Assembly (NCBI GenBank): GCA_022592445.1
Contig: JABYQR010000150.1
Location: forward strand, 39,276-103,275
Direction of reading: 5' to 3'
Length of the DNA: 64,000 nt
From: Cytidiella melzeri
Lineage: Eukaryota; Basidiomycota; Agaricomycetes; Polyporales; Irpicaceae
Of the stretch, positions 61,701 to 64,000 are shown piece after piece. The notes beneath the pieces are model-generated. The model ran no database searches, was not told the DNA's origin, and saw nothing but the letters and a program-made list of their open reading frames with translations. Position numbers and translations under genes: made by a program. Every line of letters begins with the position of its first letter. The first letter of the stretch is position 1.

Positions 61701-62559
61701 TCAATCGTGTGATCCCAGGGTTGGTGCTCTGGGAGGCGCTGTGATGCTTCTTCGGAAAAGACTTTCTGGTGTCTGCGGTATTCTTCTGGAACCATCTGTT
61801 CGAACGTCTGTTGCTCTTTGGATTGATGGGCCTTAGCTGCAATGTCTGTAGAGTACGTATAGCTAGCACAGGACCAGAGCTCTTCTTTGGTGTCCTGAAT
61901 GATACCGGCTCTGAGCCAGGCTCGTCTCTGCTTTCGATTGGCTGTGATAGACTGGAAGGGTTCGAAGTCTTCTTCGGCTTCCAGTTCCATTTCTCCGGTA
62001 GCCCAATTGATCTTGGGGTTTGCTTTGCGAAGCCAGGGTAGGCCTAGAATACAATTTTCTGGACCAATGTCTGTGACCAAAAAGGTTGCATTTTCCTTGA
62101 TAGCCCCAACTTGTAGTTTGAGCTCTGCTCTGTGTGTGATACGTCCTCCTTGATTTAGAGTCCCATCGATGTTGTGGAGTGGGATCTGCCTTTCTAAGGG
62201 GACCGTACGTACTCGGTGCTGGTTGACAAAGTCTTGACTCAGGAATAAAGCGGTGGCTCCTGAGTCAATCATAGCTTTGATGCCCTTTTCTCTGAACACT
62301 CCTTTGAGCGTAATTGGAACTCGGAAATGCATGCTAAGCGGGTCTATTTCAGGCACTATGCAAGACGACAAGGTTTTGTAGTAGTTATACATGTCGTTAA
62401 ATAAAACTGAAGACTGCAAATCGGGCTGCTGTGCGGGGCGGGTATTTACTACAGGGGCGTTAAAAACTATGTCCGTGGGGGAATCATCATTGTCCTCCAC
62501 TTCTTCTATGTAGGTCTTTCTAGAGGGACTCGAGGGTGCGGTTTCACCTGGAGTCCGTT
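58740..62559 (-). pseudogene. Element 3 pol, disrupted
   Basis: Same domain order as Element 1 pol. The protease-RT part is open from the gag junction to 61172. Breaks include a stop at 61172 in RT just after the YLDD motif, a small deletion near 60.57 kb in RNase H, stops at 60285 and 60021 in the integrase N-terminal part, and a short duplication near 59.57 kb. At the position of the Element 1 RT stop this copy has a sense codon (CGG), so the two copies are broken at different places. Confidence 0.9.
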
Positions 62560-64000
62560 CTAAAAATCCCTTTGATTACCCAGCTGCTTGACTTGGTCCG
62601 TGAGCGATGACATCTGCTTCATAATGGCATCGTAGTCGAACGGACTTGGTGAAGAGGAGCTGGCGACGGAGGCGGCGGGTGGATTAGGCAGGGGCCTTGT
62701 AGACGAGGACGACAAGGGAGCCGGAGTTGATGGATCAAACAGAGTATTTGCAGCCACCTTCTGTTGCCTAGGTGGGTACCCAAGGAATCGACTTTGGCAA
62801 ACCTGCGTCTGATGGTTGCCACCACAATGTCCGCACAGTTCACGATCATGTTTTCCGTCCTTCTTCTGATGATCCTTCGATCCGCATCCGTAACATCTGC
62901 CGTTCATAGCCTTCATGAAGTCGGCGCGTGTTTTTCCGTTAGGTCCAACCTTGGTAGCATCGATTTCCATGGCATTGGAGTCACGAGGTGCTTGGACGAA
63001 GGGAGCCGGGGACGAGGTGGAGACCGGAGTGGTTTTGAACAGGTTGGGGACCGTTCGACCTTGTTCACGAGCTTTTTCTTGAGCTCTAACCCGAAGACAA
63101 TTGTCGATGTCAGTGGCCACATTGATGAGATCGACGAGGGTGACATGGGGCCGTGCAGTGTGGACCAGTTCATCCTTAATTGTGGTGCTCAGATGTTCGT
63201 AATAACGGCCCCGTAGATCCTGTGTCGAATAACCTGTCCTATCCATGATTTCCCGGAATCTGGCTGTGTACTCGGGAACCGTCTTTTTGCCTTGCCACCG
63301 CTCCCTAAGCTTGGCCTTAGCATCCACCATTTTGTCAACTGGTTCAAATTGTGACTTGAATGCCGTCTTGAAGTTGTCCCAGTCACCATTGAATGCCATT
63401 TGATGGCTGGCAATCAAATCCATGTGGGGAGTAGCCCAAAAGGCCGCATCTTTGGTCATAAAGGACAGGGCCGATGAAATCCAGAGATGATCTAACCAGG
63501 TCTGGCCACCTCGGGTGTTGTACGGGGACAGCTTCTCATTAAACTGTGCGTACATTGAAAAGGCAGCTAGAAAGCGACGTGCGTCACTACTGGCATTGCC
63601 CTTGAAGCTGGCGGGTTTTTCTACAACCCTTTCCCGTGACCTATTGTTTACCGGTTGTTGCTGGTTCTGAACCAGTGCTGTGTTAGCCTGTGTCAGCTGT
63701 TGCTGACCCAGGAGTAGTGCGTGCAGAAGCTGTTCTGCTGTGGGAGGCGGGGACGGCTCTTGTGTGGGGGCGGGAGTTGCTGCCCTGGAAGCATGCTGGG
63801 AAACATTGGTGGAATCCATCTGGTATTGTTCCTGTGTGAAGGTTCGATCGAAGTCTTCTTCAGATTCAGGTAGTGGTGGGAGAGATTCAAGAATGCGATC
63901 TTCCTGCCAGTGAAGGATGGGTCGATACTGATTTGTGTAACAACCAGGATATTCTACTCTGTTGTACCGGTTGGGACACGGTTGTACTTCACAAATTTGG
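62560..64000 (-). CDS. Element 3 gag, 5' end outside the window
   Basis: Open without a stop from the window edge to a TAG at 62560-62562. Contains the gag core (KPASFKGNASSDARRFLAAF), FREIMDRTGYSTQDLRGRYY, and two zinc knuckles (CYGCGSKDHQKK..H, CGHCGGNHQ). An internal ATG at 63819 (MDSTNVSQ) is a possible but unproven start, as the frame continues upstream to the window end. Pol would follow by a -1 shift at the T5 run over the stop codon. Confidence 0.88.
   Translation of the reverse strand, partial: QICEVQPCPNRYNRVEYPGCYTNQYRPILHWQEDRILESLPPLPESEEDFDRTFTQEQYQMDSTNVSQHASRAATPAPTQEPSPPPTAEQLLHALLLGQQQLTQANTALVQNQQQPVNNRSRERVVEKPASFKGNASSDARRFLAAFSMYAQFNEKLSPYNTRGGQTWLDHLWISSALSFMTKDAAFWATPHMDLIASHQMAFNGDWDNFKTAFKSQFEPVDKMVDAKAKLRERWQGKKTVPEYTARFREIMDRTGYSTQDLRGRYYEHLSTTIKDELVHTARPHVTLVDLINVATDIDNCLRVRAQEKAREQGRTVPNLFKTTPVSTSSPAPFVQAPRDSNAMEIDATKVGPNGKTRADFMKAMNGRCYGCGSKDHQKKDGKHDRELCGHCGGNHQTQVCQSRFLGYPPRQQKVAANTLFDPSTPAPLSSSSTRPLPNPPAASVASSSSPSPFDYDAIMKQMSSLTDQVKQLGNQRDF

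Larger units (their letters stand above)
57978..64000 (-). mobile_element. Element 3: Ty3/gypsy chromovirus, same family as Element 1, cut by window end
   Basis: 3' LTR at 57978-58719, then pol and gag on the minus strand running off the window. The protein matches Element 1 almost throughout. Differences are rich in CG to TG/CA changes. The 5 bp before the LTR (CAGAG, 57973-57977) would be its target duplication; the partner lies outside. It landed in Element 2. Confidence 0.93.

Overview
The window is nuclear DNA from a filamentous basidiomycete (Agaricomycetes, probably a polypore-like wood or litter fungus). The evidence is: genes cut by many 50-65 bp GT-AG introns, a FunK1-type kinase, sedolisin, F-box and P450 families typical of such fungi, TATA boxes 50-90 bp before start codons, and chromodomain-bearing Ty3/gypsy elements. 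The species cannot be named from the sequence alone. Exon models below were built by hand: each junction was accepted only if reading phase closed and the joined protein matched its family or a paralogue in the window.

Gene-rich part (1-43.5 kb). In order: a five-repeat polyubiquitin gene (-); a FAM72-domain protein (-); a secreted sedolisin protease (+); an AsaB/CmcJ-like hydroxylase/desaturase (+); two tandem paralogous F-box genes (-), one broken by a nonsense codon; a cytochrome P450 (+); a FunK1 kinase (+); a P450 3'-end relic; a Pcl-type cyclin (-); a mitochondrial-type cation diffusion facilitator (-); a mitochondrial carrier (-); a maleylacetate reductase-like Fe-ADH (-); a third, unrelated F-box gene (+); the mitochondrial import oxidoreductase Mia40 (-), divergent from a 1,687-aa PH-Sec7-PH protein (+); a flavin-reductase-like protein and an MBL-fold hydrolase in tandem (-); and a Ser/Ala-rich membrane protein (-), divergent from a doubtful small ORF. 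Most are housekeeping or lifestyle genes with no operon-like link. Three mitochondrial genes (CDF, carrier, Mia40) lie within 9 kb, probably by chance.

Transposon part (43.5-64 kb). A gene-poor stretch with a diverged inverted repeat leads into a nest of three Ty3/gypsy chromoviruses, all coding on the minus strand. Element 2 (oldest) was interrupted twice: by Element 1 (45924-53726, complete, two LTRs, perfect 5-bp ATGCA target duplication) inside its 3' LTR, and by Element 3 (57978 to beyond the window end, same family as Element 1) in its protease-proximal region. The split LTR of Element 2 can be pieced together from 45643-45923 plus 53732-54147. All three carry stop codons or frameshifts in pol.

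Most noteworthy: the Sec7 domain carries lysine where Arf exchange factors have their catalytic glutamate; a near-intact F-box paralogue has a single in-frame TAG; a P450 relic lies on the far side of the FunK1 gene; Elements 1 and 3 share a probable -1 gag-pol slip site that runs into the gag stop codon; and the Element 1 leader holds an extra unassigned ORF.
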